Positions 63,707 through 64,000 of a DNA stretch of 64,000 nt are shown here, in pieces; the first letter of the stretch is position 1, and every line of letters starts with the position of its first letter. The notes beneath the pieces were generated by a model. That model did not search any database. It was not told the origin of the DNA and was given only the letters and a program-made list of their open reading frames with translations. Source of the stretch: a virus. Location: positions 106,685 to 170,684 of IMG/VR virus record IMGVR_UViG_3300046501_000132; one strand, 5' to 3'. A program made the translations under genes and the position numbers.

Positions 63707-64000
63707 TTAAAACCGACTAGTCAAACGAATGCCTAGATCAACAAAGTCATCAGCCTTCAGCTTTTTCTCAGCAAAAGGATCAATAAAGACGTTATCAAGA
63801 CGCTTGCCAATCAGACCGATTCTCATATTTGTCATGGTCAGGAAATAGACCTTACAGCCATTTTTGAATCGAATCATATCCTTCAGAACCTGATCAACTT
63901 CCGTATACAGATCCAGAGAATCAAGAATCTCGCGGAACAACTCACGCGGATGACCGCTTTCTGGAGCATAGATGTAGGCCAGGGTTCCATTCGGCAGTAG
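63707..64000 (-). CDS. C-terminal part of a gene running off the window (partial)
   Basis: The frame is open to the right edge (LPNGTLAYIYAPESGHPREL), then LDLYTEVDQVLKDMIRF and FIDPFAEKKLKADDF. An internal TTG at 63940 is not the start. Stops just before the 68-aa gene. Not identified. Confidence 0.65.
   Translation of the reverse strand, partial: LLPNGTLAYIYAPESGHPRELFREILDSLDLYTEVDQVLKDMIRFKNGCKVYFLTMTNMRIGLIGKRLDNVFIDPFAEKKLKADDFVDLGIRLTSRF

Noticed and set aside
1-64000. Prophage integrase, repressor or attachment sites
   Set aside because: No integrase or CI-like protein is recognisable, and no att-type repeats at gene boundaries; the content is that of a lytic T4-like phage.

Overview
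This window is a continuous stretch of a lytic, T4-related tailed phage (contractile-tail myovirus) genome. The recognisable proteins are T4-type: baseplate proteins gp48, gp53, gp27 and a gp54-like tube initiator, head-completion nuclease gp4, UvsX recombinase, a gp40-like chaperone, gp41 helicase, a gp30-like DNA ligase, a gp1-like dNMP kinase, and a thymidylate-synthase-fold enzyme next to a gp56-like dUTPase/dCTPase. An Rz/Rz1 spanin pair with a lipobox points to a Gram-negative host. There is no integrase, rRNA, CRISPR array or convincing tRNA. Coding density is very high; many starts overlap the preceding stop (ATGA, GTGA, TTGA, TAATG). Many promoters are of early sigma-70 type (TTTACT or TAGACT, about 17 bp, TATAAT or TAGAAT).

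Layout. 1-7.3 kb: mostly plus strand, with one minus-strand virion-like gene. It carries a glycosyltransferase / PIG-L deacetylase / glycosyltransferase / HAD operon followed by nucleoside deoxyribosyltransferase-like and deaminase-like genes. 7.5-15.8 kb: late structural block (tape-measure-like protein, gp27, gp53, gp48, gp4, spanins, gp54-like). 15.8-21.2 kb: compact minus-strand operons of small proteins, including a zinc metallopeptidase-like protein, a HAD protein and a 42-residue peptide with a type IV prepilin signature. 21.3-29.2 kb: a tellurite-resistance-like (Ter) stress cassette (TelA, TerD, TerC-like DUF475, two vWA proteins, zinc ribbon, tiny membrane peptides). 29.3-40.2 kb: replication, recombination and nucleotide metabolism. 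40.3-59.4 kb: early-type small genes, each with its own promoter and terminator, with an AAA+ ATPase, a C2H2 zinc-finger protein, a wHTH-like protein and a probable structured RNA. 59.4-61.2 kb: about 1.7 kb with no convincing gene, full of iterated CTATAGG/CTATGRR elements. 61.2-64 kb: minus-strand operon with a NADAR-domain protein, running off the window end.

How the genes may work together. The TS-like enzyme, dUTPase/dCTPase and dNMP kinase form the triad that T4 uses to make a modified pyrimidine nucleotide. With two GT-B glycosyltransferases bracketing a PIG-L sugar deacetylase, the simplest reading is a glycosylated, possibly amino-sugar, DNA base (or a modified virion or host glycan). 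The Ter cassette and the NADAR protein look like accessory functions for coping with host stress or defence. The right-hand early region has repeated promoter/operator modules (palindrome CTAGACTCTAG, a duplicated 47-bp promoter) that suggest coordinated control of many small host-takeover genes.
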